This document shows positions 1-9,977 of a stretch of DNA of 64,000 nt, piece after piece. The notes under the pieces were generated by a model. The model was not told where the DNA came from. It ran no database searches and saw only the letters and a program-made list of their open reading frames with translations. This DNA is from Umbilicaria muhlenbergii (lineage: Eukaryota; Ascomycota; Lecanoromycetes; Umbilicariales; Umbilicariaceae). The translations under genes and the position numbers were made by a program. The stretch spans positions 2,405,343 through 2,469,342 of the forward strand of contig KK106982.1 in the NCBI GenBank assembly GCA_000611775.1, read 5' to 3'. Within the stretch, counting starts at the first letter, position 1. The number at the start of each line of letters is the position of its first letter.

Positions 1-76
1 CTTTGGAAGGGCTGAGGAGCTATAATCGATCGATACTGTGTAATATTCCCCCAGCTTTCAAACTCGAGAATCAAAA

Positions 77-1239
77 ATGACAACTGGTATATATAGGTTC
101 CATCCGATGGCCTTGATATGCAAGCTAACCTTCTCCAGCCCATAGACCGACGTTCGATCCTGTACGCTCCATTATCTTCTGCGTACAGATACGATACTAA
201 TAAAAGTAAGGCTCGAGGCAAGGATGCTCAGCGTGGCCCGGCCTACCACCAGCGATTACTACCGGCACATACACAGCTCAAAACTCGGTATGACGCCTTG
301 GCATAGTAGTGAAAGCCCACGGCTGACGTATCTCAAGGCAACCGGGGCAAGGAGGCAATGCCGATCCGGAAGTTCGCGACCTGAGAGCGCAGCTCTTACA
401 AGCAGAAGCCGCACACTATTCAAAGACCAAAGGCGCAGCTACAACGACAGACACACAAGCGCAAGATACGTCGAATGCTCCCAAGCGGCAATTGGAGGCT
501 GGTGCAGGGGAGGATGGGGTTGTAGATGAGGATCCAGAGGCCAAGAGACGGCGCATCTTGGAAGCAACCAGGGATATCGATGCAGACTCGGATGGTCCTG
601 AGAGTGACAGCAGTGACGAAGACAGGTCGGAGTCTTGTCGGGTGCCTGCTCTGGGGTTCTGGACTGACTTTCCCCAGTGATGATGAGGAGGACGAGACCG
701 CGGAACTACTGAGGGAGCTTGAGAAGATCAAGAGGGAGCGGGCAGAGCAACGGGAGCGTGAAGTATTTGAATATCTGGTGCTCTTGTGTTATGACTTCAG
801 CTAAGCGCGAGCATCAGGAACGTGAGAAGGAGGCAGAAGAGCAGGAGAAGCGAGAGCACGACATTGCACTTGGCAATCCCCTGCTAGACCCTACCAAAGA
901 TTTCAGCGTCCGACGAAGGCTAGTGGTGATGCTTGGTCTCTACATTGTACTATGTCACTAACATGCCTCATAGATGGGATGATGATGTGGTCTTCAAGAA
1001 CCAAGCTCGTGGTACGGAAGATAAAAAGAAGAAGGAATTTGTCAATGTAACGCCAGATGCAGTAACCACTCATTCTCTCGAAAAGGCACTGACACATCTC
1101 CGCAGGACCTGCTGCGATCCGATTTCCACAAGCGCTTCATGGTTAGTCCGAACGACAGTCCGGCCCAAGCTGGACCCGGAAAGCTTGTCGCGGGGGTAAT
1201 TCCGGCTAACGTGCATCACAGAGCAAATACGTGCGCTGA
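77..1239 (+). CDS. CWC15: Pre-mRNA splicing factor CWC15 (Cwf15/AD-002 family)
   Basis: Spliceosome component of the Prp19/NTC-associated set, acting in the nucleus in the activated spliceosome. Nine exons give 240 aa: 77-86, 139-161, 211-287, 338-625, 678-762, 806-918, 974-1046, 1106-1141, 1222-1239. The lengths sum to a multiple of three. The N-terminus starts MTTAHRPTFDP and continues into RGPAYHQRLLPAHTQLK. The middle is acidic and coiled (about residues 100-180). The C-terminus has the family signature RRRWDDDVVFKNQARG, then KKKEFVN, DLLRSDFHKRFM and SKYVR. The start is the first ATG in frame with that N-terminus. All introns have GT..AG ends except the one at 919-973, whose only frame-keeping donor is GC. 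Eight introns in a 240-codon gene is dense for a fungus. Family assignment is firm; exon edges are inferred. Confidence 0.93.
919..973 (+). other. GC-AG intron in CWC15
   Basis: The exon ends CGA CGA AG and the next begins A TGG GAT GAT, restoring the conserved RRRWDDD. The donor is AG|GCTAGT. No GT nearby keeps the frame. A branch-like CACTAAC lies about 12 nt before the acceptor CATAG. The donor has strong flanking consensus, as is typical for GC-AG introns. Confidence 0.82.
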
Positions 1240-2043
1240 TAGCATCGTCAACGTTCTACTGGGTGCACCTCTGGTTACCTATCTTGTGGTACGAAGTAGG
1301 TGTTAGCTGTGCCTTGCCTTGATTTGGATATCCCAGCTGAGGGAGCAGAAAGGAGCTAGCTGCATACTGCTCCGCCTTTTCAGCAGGCATGTGCATGCAC
1401 ACGCCAAAGCAGCGAAAAGCGAGGCATGGAGGGGCTCGGAATACGGGTACGGGTACGGGTCCGATTGACAAGGCACGAGCAAAGTGGTCTCATCAAGGAG
1501 CATCTTATATGCCCATGCCGATGCCACCGAGGCTCGCCCTCTTTGGTGTCTTTGGGGCAAATGACAGGACACTGGGAAGCGAGAGTTGTCTCGGGATGCA
1601 GTTTTGCCGGTTACGCGGTCGCGGTTTCGCGCAGATATCTGCCTCAGGTACTTTGCCCTGGCTTGAATCCAGGCGTTCGTCCTTCAGCCGTGCATCAGTC
1701 AGCCCTCCCAATGTGCTGGATGCCCACTGCCCGTTGCCCATTGCCTGGTCCCCACTTTGACTCCGCCCGGACTAGTCAAGCTCCGATCGGCAGCCTGTTG
1801 CTTCGCTGTCTCGGCTGGCTTGGCAGGATCCGACCAATGGCAGGGCCGAGCGGCATGCCCGCGATGATCGTTGTGGTCGGCTGGTGGTCGGCTGTGGTCG
1901 GCTGGTGCTCCTCGGTTGGAGCCGTCGTACCTTGGCCTGCATCAGGGCAAGCGCGTCCCTTGTTGCTGCTGGCGGGTGGCACTGGTGCGGGGTTAAATGC
2001 CGCGCGCGATGGAGGGGCAGCTTGCACAACAATTAGGACTTCC

Positions 2044-2081
2044 AAGCTTTCAAGCTTTCAAGCTTTCAAGCTTTCAAGCTC
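2044..2081. repeat. 8-bp tandem repeat (AAGCTTTC, about 4.7 copies)
   Basis: Perfect tandem copies of AAGCTTTC end in a partial copy. The array lies about 300 nt upstream of the glycine-rich gene start. Confidence 0.9.
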
Positions 2082-2266
2082 TGCAGCGTTCTCCCTGATC
2101 CATCGGACCCATGTCGATCATGCAGCGCACGCGCATTGGCCAGCTCTCCCACCCGACCCTGCTTTCACGTTGGACCCTTCTCATTCACTCGAAATGGCGC
2201 AGCTTCCAGTGACGTGCTGCCCTTGACTGGCTCTGACCGCCGCTGGATCCCTCCCGTATAAAGTGC

Positions 2267-2273
2267 ATCGATA
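2267..2273 (+). promoter_or_regulatory. TATA box of the glycine-rich gene
   Basis: TATAAAG sits 108 nt before the ATG at 2381, after a CCTCCC run. A clear TATA element is more common in inducible than in housekeeping fungal promoters. Confidence 0.6.
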
Positions 2274-2380
2274 CGCCTTCGTTGCACCCCACTTGCTACA
2301 TACACCGTACAACCAACGTCCGGGCTAAGCAGATATTCGATCCAACCCACACGCTCGAGATAAATCATCTACACACCAAG

Positions 2381-3106
2381 ATGTCCAACTACGATAACAG
2401 CGTAAGTCTCATATCAATCGTTGTCGACCTGACGCCATTGGAAACTCACTGCTTGCTTAGAGTGGTGGTGGCGGAGGTTACGGCGATGACAGCCAACAAG
2501 GTGGTGGCTACGGGGTACGTTGACCTTGGTGACTACTCCCCTGTTCGCAAAACATTCAGCTGATGTTCGCGTGCGCCAGGGCAACCAAGGCAGCATGGGC
2601 AGAGGCATGAGCGGCGGCCGATCCGGCGGTGACTCCTACGGTGACGACTCCTATGGCGGCGACAAAACAAGCAGCGGAATGGGTGGTGGCATGGGAGGAG
2701 GACGGTCCGGCGGCGACTCCTACGGTGACGACTCTTATGGCGGCGACAAAACAAGCAGCGGGATGGGTGGTGGCATGGGTGGAGGGCGGTCCGGCGGTGA
2801 CTCCTACGGTGACGACTCCTATGGCGGCGATAAAACAAGCAGCGGAATGGGTGGTGGCATGGGCAGCGGAGACTCTTACGACAATCAGTCTGGGGGTGGA
2901 ACTGGTTATGGTGGTGGGTCCAGCGGCCACAAATCTGGCGGTGGTGAGTGATGCTTGATACCTTCTACGTCGAAATGAGCCCTTGATGACAATGTGTGCT
3001 GACAACTTGCTGTACAGGAGAATCAATGGGTGACAAGATCAAGGACAAGGTTGGCGGTATGTTCGGGAAGGACAGCAGCACCAAACGCAACGACGACGAC
3101 TACTAG
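2381..3106 (+). CDS. Glycine-rich tandem-repeat protein, function unknown
   Basis: Four exons (2381-2401, 2461-2514, 2580-2943, 3018-3106) encode 175 aa beginning MSNYDNSSGGGGGYGDD. The centre contains three near-identical units of about 27-30 residues, each with GGRSGGDSYGDDSYGGDK followed by TSSGMGGGMGGG. The tail is a short amphipathic-looking stretch, MGDKIKDKVGGMFGKD, ending in KRNDDDY. There is no signal peptide or membrane segment. Composition is almost only G, S, D, Y, K and M, so the protein is probably disordered. Similar G/S/Y/D-rich proteins occur in Pezizomycotina and are often called stress-associated, but I cannot assign a function. The start is chosen because exon 1 is short, spliced in frame, and downstream of a TATA box. 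The nucleotide repeat can vary in copy number. Confidence 0.8.
2623..2868 (+). repeat. Coding tandem repeat, three units of about 80-90 nt
   Basis: Three near-identical units encode GGxSGGDSYGDDSYGGDKTSSGMGGGM. Differences between copies are mostly synonymous, which points to recent duplication or repeat homogenisation. Confidence 0.88.
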
Positions 3107-3912
3107 AGTCTGGCAGGTTGATCACTTGACCCGGCCATTTCATTCGTTCGTCGGGAACTTCGTGGCGGCGAGAGACTAGACGCACTGTCGAGCTGATTGT
3201 TAGTTCCAAGTCAGAGGATCCCTTCGTAACGTAATAATCGAAGCGAGTTACGGGAATTCTTGACTCGGAGATCGTAGAGGTTCATGACTCCGAGTACCTC
3301 CATTTTAAAATCCTCAACATCTTTTTTGATCGTTGAGCAGATTTGGAGACCCCCAGCCACACTGCGACTCGTCCTGTCGTACGCTCGAGGTGTCATGGCT
3401 GTGAGATTGTCACATGGTTGTTGTGGCGGTGATGGTGGCGGTGGTGGTCAATCAATGCCCTACAAGTCGATGGCAGGCGGAACATCAGAATCAGTGGCAG
3501 CCTTTCAGGCGGAGGATCTTTTCGGTATCTCAAAGGTAAGAAGAAGTTATGCAGAAGGGTTGATCAAGCGCGTAGAAGTGTTGACCTCCACAGTCTGCGT
3601 AAGAGGGATTACTAAACATCTCTATCTTTATCCTTCTGCTACTCAGGCCCCTTCAGTATCTTTTCTAAAGCTATTACATGGTCTGACAAAACGCCTGCTG
3701 CTTACCAGCCTTACTCCTATGACGATTTGTAGCCCTTAATCTAGGGCTATATGGCGAAATGGATGAGTGAATTGAAGTGCAACTGCAGTCTATCATCATA
3801 GAGTTGCCATAGACGTGAAGCGCTTCATTACCTGTGAGGGCCTCTGACAGCATCTAACCGGCCAAACCAATCCTGCAACTGCCTCACACCCTCTCACTTT
3901 GCGACCGTAGTC
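3107..3912. other. Intergenic, no gene supported
   Basis: This holds the glycine-rich gene 3' flank and the MED22 promoter. The frame at 3284-3739 is low-complexity and lacks a recognisable domain, so it is not called. Confidence 0.5.
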
Positions 3913-4473
3913 ATGGACGCTTCACAGCGCAGCTCAGGCGCCCTGCTAGGTCAGTCGTAGTTACAATGTATTCTCATTGAATTCTCGTTATCAACATTAC
4001 TGACCTTGAATCCTCAGACCGAGCCGGCGCCGATGTGGCCCAACTCCTGAGGCAGTTCGAGAACATTGTGGCCCTCGCACCCGTACGGTTCTGGCCACCC
4101 CGACAGATTCAAGAGTACCAGTCTGATATTGAAGTGCAGGCCGAAGGTGCCAATCGCAACACCACCGCCGTCGAAGCCTACCAGATGGAGGTTGAGACGG
4201 CTGCTTTGGTTCGTCAGACCTGCCAGATCCTTCAGTTTGTTTCTGCACCTTCGGTTTTGTCATTCCTGCGGGAGCTGACGGAGAAGATAGGTTCGAGCGG
4301 CGGAGGACATCCTGTCGCTGACACGGTCGTTGAAGGAAGCATGGCTGTTCGGGCAGTTGGATACTGTCGGGGAGAGCAAGGCGGAGGCAAAGACGGAGGA
4401 GTGTGCCAAGGGTGTGGTGGAGGGGTTAGAACGGCTGATGGGGGGCAAAGAGAAGCAGGAGAGGGTAGCGTAG
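3913..4473 (+). CDS. MED22: Mediator of RNA polymerase II subunit 22 (Srb6-like)
   Basis: Head-module subunit of Mediator, nuclear, needed for regulated Pol II transcription. Four exons (3913-3949, 4018-4082, 4140-4208, 4291-4473) encode 117 aa, close to the usual fungal length. Motifs in order: MDASQRSSGALLDRAGADVAQ, LLRQFENIVALAP, NRNTTAVEAYQMEVETAALVR, then AAEDILSLTRSLKEAWLFGQ, LDTVGESKAEAKTEE and a lysine/glutamate-rich end. These match Med22, a small helical protein that pairs with Med11. The introns are found because the conserved helices resume only when the segments 3950-4017, 4083-4139 and 4209-4290 are removed. The last exon ends at TAG 4471-4473. Confidence 0.88.
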
Positions 4474-4501
4474 GGTTGGGAAATGGCATCACTGGTGTTT
4501 C

Positions 4502-4522
4502 GGGCATTGGGCATTGGGCATT
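4502..4522. repeat. 7-bp tandem repeat (GGGCATT x3)
   Basis: Three perfect copies lie just after the MED22 stop codon. Confidence 0.85.
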
Positions 4523-4763
4523 GCAGGCGTTACGATACCCTAGGGCTTGAATATCTCCATATAAAAAAAACCACAACGACTCTCATCCGTAGTTTTCCAT
4601 TGCAACACGCTCTCATGCAGTCTCGAATCCCTGGTAGATCAACTGATTCCCACGCGTTGCGTCACTCTGCAACTCTCCATCCCCCGCTGCCATTTCCATC
4701 TCCTAACATCAACCAAACCCCCCTTTGGTTTCCACAACACCCCATGCCTCCCACACCACCACA

Positions 4764-5426
4764 ATGACCTGCCCCCCCACCGCCGACCCACCCACCATGC
4801 CCCTCCCCCCCCTCACCCTCATCGTCGCCGCCACCTCCCCAACCATGGGCATCGGCCTCGGCGGCACCCTCCCCTGGACGGGCCTCAAGCGCGAAATGGC
4901 CTACTTCGCGCGCGTCACCAAACGCCCCCCCGCCCCTCATTCCCAACCCACGAACGCCGTCATCATGGGCCGGAGGACATGGGAAAGCATACCCCCTCGA
5001 TTCCGCCCCCTCAAGGGCAGGACCAACGTTGTCGTCAGCCGCTCGCCGGAGAAGATGGCGCTGGGAGGCGAGACGGGGGTTCGGGCCGTGGGAAGTATAC
5101 GGGCGGGACTGCTGGCGCTACGGAACGCCGAGGAAGAAGGCGCACAGCGGGTGGGGAAGGTGTTCGTGATCGGGGGCGCGGAGATCTACATGGCGGCGGT
5201 GCGGATGGCGGAGTGCGAGCGGATACTGCTGACGAGGATCCGCACGCGGTTCGAGTGCGATACTTTCTTCCCCGTGGCGCTGGAGGGGAAGGGAGAAGGC
5301 GGGTGGGTGAAGAGGGGGAAGGAGGCGTTGGAGGAGTGGGTGGGGGAGGAGGTGCCCGGGGGGGTGCAGGTGGAGGGGGGGGTGGAGTATGAGTTTGAGA
5401 TGTGGGAGAGGGAGGGTGGAGGGTGA
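4764..5426 (+). CDS. DFR1: Dihydrofolate reductase
   Basis: Reduces dihydrofolate to tetrahydrofolate with NADPH, feeding thymidylate, purine and methionine synthesis in the cytosol. Single exon, 220 aa from the ATG at 4764, which has a CACAATGAC context; an internal ATG at 4797 is the alternative. Motifs: LIVAATSPTMGIGLGGTLPW (substrate loop), LKREMAYFARVT, AVIMGRRTWESIP, RPLKGRTNVVVSR, VFVIGGAEIYMAA and CDTFFP. These are all standard DHFR elements. The C-terminus is extended by a glycine/glutamate-rich segment (about residues 180-220) whose DNA is extremely G-rich on the plus strand. The N-terminal third is strongly C-rich. This base skew is odd next to its neighbours, but the frame is intact. 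Confidence 0.95.
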   Translation: MTCPPTADPPTMPLPPLTLIVAATSPTMGIGLGGTLPWTGLKREMAYFARVTKRPPAPHSQPTNAVIMGRRTWESIPPRFRPLKGRTNVVVSRSPEKMALGGETGVRAVGSIRAGLLALRNAEEEGAQRVGKVFVIGGAEIYMAAVRMAECERILLTRIRTRFECDTFFPVALEGKGEGGWVKRGKEALEEWVGEEVPGGVQVEGGVEYEFEMWEREGGG

Positions 5427-6110
5427 GGAGGTGCATGTGGGGGTGTTTGATGGAGTGAGGCGAGTCTCCAGACGTGGACTGCGGTGCTGTGGTCTTGGAT
5501 GAGCTGTTGGGAGGGGCCCTGACCGAGCTCTTGGACCTGCTGGTCCTCCCGTGATCATGGGGATGTATTCCCTCTCGCGCCGGACCGGCACTGTTCTCAT
5601 GCACCGCGGGAAGACGTCGGGGATGGATGGGACTATTATCGGGGCAATTGTTTCTCTGTGATTGTGATCCCCTCTCTCGTAGCAGGTACAACAGCTACGG
5701 CTATGGAACGAACGGCAGTAGACAGTTGGGGCAGCCCCTCGACGAGTCACCAGCGAGAATCACATGCTGAGGAGGATCACCGTGGGCAGATTTTAGAATG
5801 CATCGAGAGCTCTGAAGGTCTGCACTTGTACCATTGCTGAGAAAGTCTCATGTTGATTTCCTGCCGAGGGTCTCGCGGTCTCTCCTTTCGAAACTATAGA
5901 TCAACCTGATGGTGGGCCGGGCAGTCAGGAGTGCGGATTTGGCTATGGTGTAGTAATTATAGCAGCGTTACAGCCTGCCAATCAATCCATACTGAAATTT
6001 CTTTTGACCAACAATAGTACATATTCGTCGCTTTCCAAGGCCGTGGCCAAACGTAGAATCCCTCCCGAAGCATACCAACTATATACATCACTATGGCCGC
6101 GACCCGTCTC
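5427..6110. other. Intergenic between convergent DHFR and carrier genes
   Basis: About 0.68 kb between two 3' ends. Long minus-strand frames here are low-complexity proline-rich extensions of the DHFR antisense strand. No gene is supported. Confidence 0.5.
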
Positions 6111-7303
6111 CTACTCTTCATACTGCCCACCCACAATAGCAAGGTTGCTTGACTCCAGCTTCCCCTTCAGATATTCATACACGGTGAATGTGACCGCCTG
6201 CCCCGGCGCAACCCTCATGATTCGGGGCGTGATCCCTTTGTAGAATGCGTGGAAGCCCTCTTGCTTGAACATTGTCCTGGCAATGGTCGAGATCCTCGAT
6301 AAAGCCGTCTCCCCCGGCTCAGCGGGCGTCCTCTGCAAGCGTGTTTTGATCGTGTCTATGGGTGCATTACTCAGCGGTCCCATGGCTCCGCTGATGAGTC
6401 CTATGACCATTGTTTGATAGGCTGGTAGTTCCGCCTCACTATACGCAGGCTGCACACGTTGTAGGAACGCCTTAAACTGGGTGTAGGCGGAGAAGTTGAC
6501 GGCTTGATTCGTACCCTGGCGCAAAGCAGTGAGGGAGACGCCCCGGTAGATGGCGCCAATGCCTTCTTCCTTGATCACGGTGTAAAGTGCATGAGCGGCA
6601 TTACGGTATTTTGGAATGTCTAGTGGATCGGACATGCTGTGATGTTGGGCTTGAAGTCGGATTTTAATCACTTCCATGGGAGTTACGACTGCGACGGCTT
6701 CGGTCACACCAGCAGCGAGACCAGCTACGTGTACACTATAAGCACCTGCGAAGCTTCTCCCGGGGTGTAAAAGGGACCATACCGAAAAAGGTTGCCTGTC
6801 CGCTCACTGCGCCTGTCTCCTTGTCTGCTAGCAACTGCTTGTACCACTCATAGGATGTGAATCTAATAGCCATTTTGGGTACGATCCCTGTTATCACAGC
6901 TCCGAGACCTTTGTAGAGACCCAGCGGGGATTCCTTCTTGACAATCTCCTTGCCTGTCGTGAGAAAGCCTCGTCTTTTCGCCTAGCCCCAATCTTCAGAT
7001 CACTTCATGGAACAGTGAGGTCTTTGATACGCACCCCGGGTTGTCGCGCTCGCCGCGAAAGTTGCATGCGGACCTTGATTGTATCTGCGAACATGTTCAG
7101 CAGCACCGATTGGGTTGAGAACAGAACATCATACCCAAAGGATGGCATGCAAGGGCTTCCATCATACCTGCCCCACCGCCAGCTGCAAATGACCTGTCAG
7201 CCGTGTCCTCGGGATGTACGGATTAGAGGTCTCTACCGATGAGGTTCGTCGCCGCCGAGGCCGGTTTCTTTCCATTGGGGCCCTTGACATTGTTCGCTGC
7301 CAT
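6111..7303 (-). CDS. SFC1: Mitochondrial succinate/fumarate carrier
   Basis: Inner-membrane solute carrier (SLC25 family) exchanging cytosolic succinate for fumarate. It is needed for growth on acetate or ethanol through gluconeogenesis. Five exons (7303-7237, 7182-7135, 7084-7035, 6981-6783, 6724-6111) encode 325 aa. Three repeats carry the carrier signature: HPLDTIKVRMQ in repeat 1, TPMEVIKIRLQ in repeat 2 and APIDTIKTRLQ in repeat 3. Subfamily clues are LYKGLGAVITGIVPKMAIRF, AQHHSMSDPLDIPKYRNAAH and PRIMRVAPGQAVTFTVYEYL, which match the Acr1/Sfc1 group rather than other carriers. The start is the ATG at 7303 (MAANNVKGPNGKKPASAATN). All four introns have GT..AG ends. Confidence 0.93.
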
Positions 7304-8517
7304 GGTGAAAAGCCCCCAGGCATACAGAGATGAGAGGAAAACAACGCGCTCAAACCTTGGTTCAGAACACTTTGGGATGAAGGAAAGACAAGACAGATGT
7401 CAAGCACGTTAGTTGGATCCAGTAGATTAAGAGTAGCAAGGTCAAGCTTTGCGTTCGAGGTCTGGTAGTATGGAGTCAAGGTACGAGGACGAGGACGAGG
7501 ACAAGGACGAAGACATGGCCTGTGACGCACATGCTTCTGTCCGAGTGCACGAAGTCGAGCAGAACATCCGCGGCAGTGGGACCGGTCCCATTGCGGTTGG
7601 GCCAGTCCCTTTCAGGCACGTTTAGTCCGGAAACTCTCCGGGGGTCACTGGGGTGCAAGTGGGCTGGGAAGCATCGAGGACTACCTTAGGGCGAGCGGAG
7701 GACGAGCGCCGTTCTTTGCAGGACAAGATGACCTGAAATGCAAAATCGAGTCGCCAATGTTTTTTAGCCTTGTTCATGCAGGTCCTCTGCTGGAACCCGG
7801 AGCCTGCATGACCGACCTCGGCACTCTCCGAACGCCAGCACCGCACGTGGAACTGGCCATGGATTCAATCTGATCATCGATATGAAGAAAGAGCTCGACC
7901 GCCCAGCCCTCCATCTCACCATGGAACATGCAATCTTGTCCAGAGAATCCGGTGGTCGGCATGACCGAAATGATCCATCACCAGGCATGTGATGACTTGA
8001 GGCGTTTCTGCCTCAGCAAGCGAGTGTGCGGGGTTGGAGTGCCACGCGCCCAGGCTGCAGGCTGCAGGCCGCAGGGTGGAGGGCAGCCTGAGGAGCCTCG
8101 GCATCACAAGTCTCACCCACATCGAGAATGCTTCGGGAGAGTGGAGATACTACGCTTGTAAACCACAAAGCTCATCGTTGGCCGCTAGTGGTCTATCATC
8201 TACGACTTTCGTGCTGGAGCACCCTCCACTCTCCACGTCCAGCCATCTCGCGACCAAGCGGAAACCACGTACGCACTTTTGCTGTCGAGATACTTTGGAG
8301 GGGCAAATGGAGGGGCGGTTTGGGGCTCGGGCCACATCGGCTTGTCCTCCGCTCCGGTGGAGTCAATCCCTTCGTCCCCCCGCTTTTCCCCGACATTGGA
8401 GACTCATAAGGATTTGAAGTCAAACGTGGGGAGGAATCTCAACTGGAAGCTTTCACTGTCACCACATCGTGTCTGGAAGCCCTGGCCAAGGTCCGCAAAC
8501 ACCCGCAGTACCGACAC
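7304..8517. other. Intergenic: SFC1 promoter side and twinfilin 3' side
   Basis: About 1.2 kb with no supported gene. It contains short purine/pyrimidine repeats (GACGAG-type at about 7483-7515) and CTGCAGG-type repeats at about 8051-8075. All open frames lack recognisable domains and shift between overlapping phases. Confidence 0.5.
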
Positions 8518-9665
8518 TCATCGTTTGCCCGGCCGTTTGGGCCTCGAGAAGGCCTGCTTCTGCTCTTGCTTAGGGTGGAATTCTTCGTGGATCATGGACG
8601 CTGTAATCTCCGACGGACTGGAGGCCTCTACCTGTCACCCAACTCTCTCAGCACGCCAATCTCTCACTTTCCTTGCCCTGAACATACCTTCTTCGTAATT
8701 TCAAGCCCAGCATCACTGCCGGCAGCCGCGATCACACCAGCCCTGGAAGACGCATACAGCATGCGTTCCTTGATCTTCGAGCCTGACGGACATGTGTAGA
8801 TGAATATGATCGGTGTCTGCTCCTGTCCCTCAAAGTCGTGCGAATACCGGAAGAACGAATACCGCGGGTCGGTGCCTGAAATGCGAGAGGGCAGCCCTTC
8901 GGCGTCTGTTGAGCTCGTATCCGCGAGTTCGATGCTTTCCTGAGCCACATTGATTTTCTGCAGCCTATCAGCAGAACCCATAATCGTCCAGTACTGATAC
9001 GCACCAACTGGACCAGGTTCTCCGGCCCGTCTGGCAAACCCTTCAACGCAGCGAGGGCCTCCGCCGACACGGGGAAACTAAGGCCACTGCTGACGTGACT
9101 GCTTCTCGCGCCGGTGCCCCGACTGGCTTCCGCCTCCGCCTCCTTGACCACCTGTAGAGTCTGTTCCTCTTCCGTCAACGGCGCCTTCAGCTCCCCGTGT
9201 TTGTCGTGCTTCCTCCACCCCTCCGCCGTAAGCTCCTGTCTTGTAGTCGCGAATATCGTCTCGCGGAACCTTTCCGTGCCCAGTTCCCGTGTCAGTGTCA
9301 GCCGGGTGGATGCGAACAGCATCTTCTGCCGCACATTGGCCGTATCGGGGACGTAGGTGACGGCCACGTATCCATCTGGGGCGTTCTGATACCGCCGCAG
9401 GATGATGTACGCCGCTTCATTATCTTTGAGGAGGGGCTCGAGTGCGTTCAGGTCGTCGAAGAAGTCAGTAGATGAAGATGATATGGTCTCGAGGGGGATC
9501 AGTTGCTCCTTCTGAATGCCTGCTATAAGTCCGCGCTGCGAAGAGGTTGAGGAAACGAGTGTTGTGAAGGCATCATGGAGCTCTTGGGAAGCTGCACTGC
9601 CAGGTTAAATTTGAAGTTTTGGTAGACCAACACAAGAATACCTCACCTGTAATCCCTGACTGCAT
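8518..9665 (-). CDS. TWF1: Twinfilin (two ADF-H domains)
   Basis: Actin monomer-binding and barbed-end regulator of the ADF/cofilin superfamily, acting at cortical actin. Four exons (9665-9647, 9591-9005, 8957-8688, 8631-8518) give 329 aa, normal for the family. It starts MQSGITASQELHDAFTTLVSS. The first ADF-H domain covers about residues 8-140, with DGYVAVTYVPDTANVRQKML and ASTRLTLTRELGTERFRETI. A linker with LTEEEQTLQVVKEAE follows. The second ADF-H domain covers about residues 175-300, with YSFFRYSHDFEGQEQTPIIF and SKIKERMLYASSRAGV. The basic tail FSRPKRPGKR resembles the capping-protein/PIP2-binding tail. Exon 1 codes only six residues plus one base; its splice is inferred from frame. Confidence 0.92.
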
Positions 9666-9977
9666 TGTGTCTAGATCAGCAAGGTTCCCTAACTGTTGAT
9701 AACTTCTTTATGGCAATGGGGGTAAAGATGTACTCGGTATCTGGATAGGTACCATCCTAAAAGCGGCAGCAACTTTGGCCTCTGCAACGTCACTCTGCTT
9801 TACTCTACCTAGTATTCTATTCCTCTACGTTTGTATTAATACGTCTAATGTTGTTCCATGTCAAGTAGTACTCACACTCCTGTTTGCTCTGGCGCTTGTA
9901 CTTATGTCTGAAGTGATGGGCTTGATTCTCGGAGTTTTGTCTGTTGATGACAATTCATGGTGTGGTCGCCTTACATG
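9666..9977. other. Twinfilin promoter / epoxide hydrolase 3' flank
   Basis: 312 nt with AT-rich stretches; no gene seen. Pyrimidine-rich tracts are consistent with a promoter for the minus-strand twinfilin gene. Confidence 0.4.

Larger units (their letters stand above)
1240..2380. other. Intergenic region upstream of the glycine-rich gene
   Basis: About 1.1 kb with no supported gene. It is GC-rich and carries several short direct repeats: a hexamer array at 1443-1460 and an 8-bp array at 2044-2081. Pyrimidine-rich stretches precede a TATA box at 2267. The long plus-strand open frame at 1426-2226 is low-complexity and has no recognisable domain. The spacing suggests a long promoter for the downstream repeat protein. 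Confidence 0.6.

Noticed and set aside
1426-2226. 266-codon plus-strand open frame
   Set aside because: Low-complexity translation of promoter repeats (RVRVRVR, SSKLSS); no domain, and it overlaps another open frame in a different phase.
3284-3739. 151-codon plus-strand frame downstream of the glycine-rich gene
   Set aside because: It does not start with a supported exon, has no family features, and its GGDGGGGG stretch is low complexity.
5035-5750. Two long minus-strand frames antisense to DHFR
   Set aside because: Proline/arginine-rich shadows created by the skewed base composition of the DHFR coding strand.
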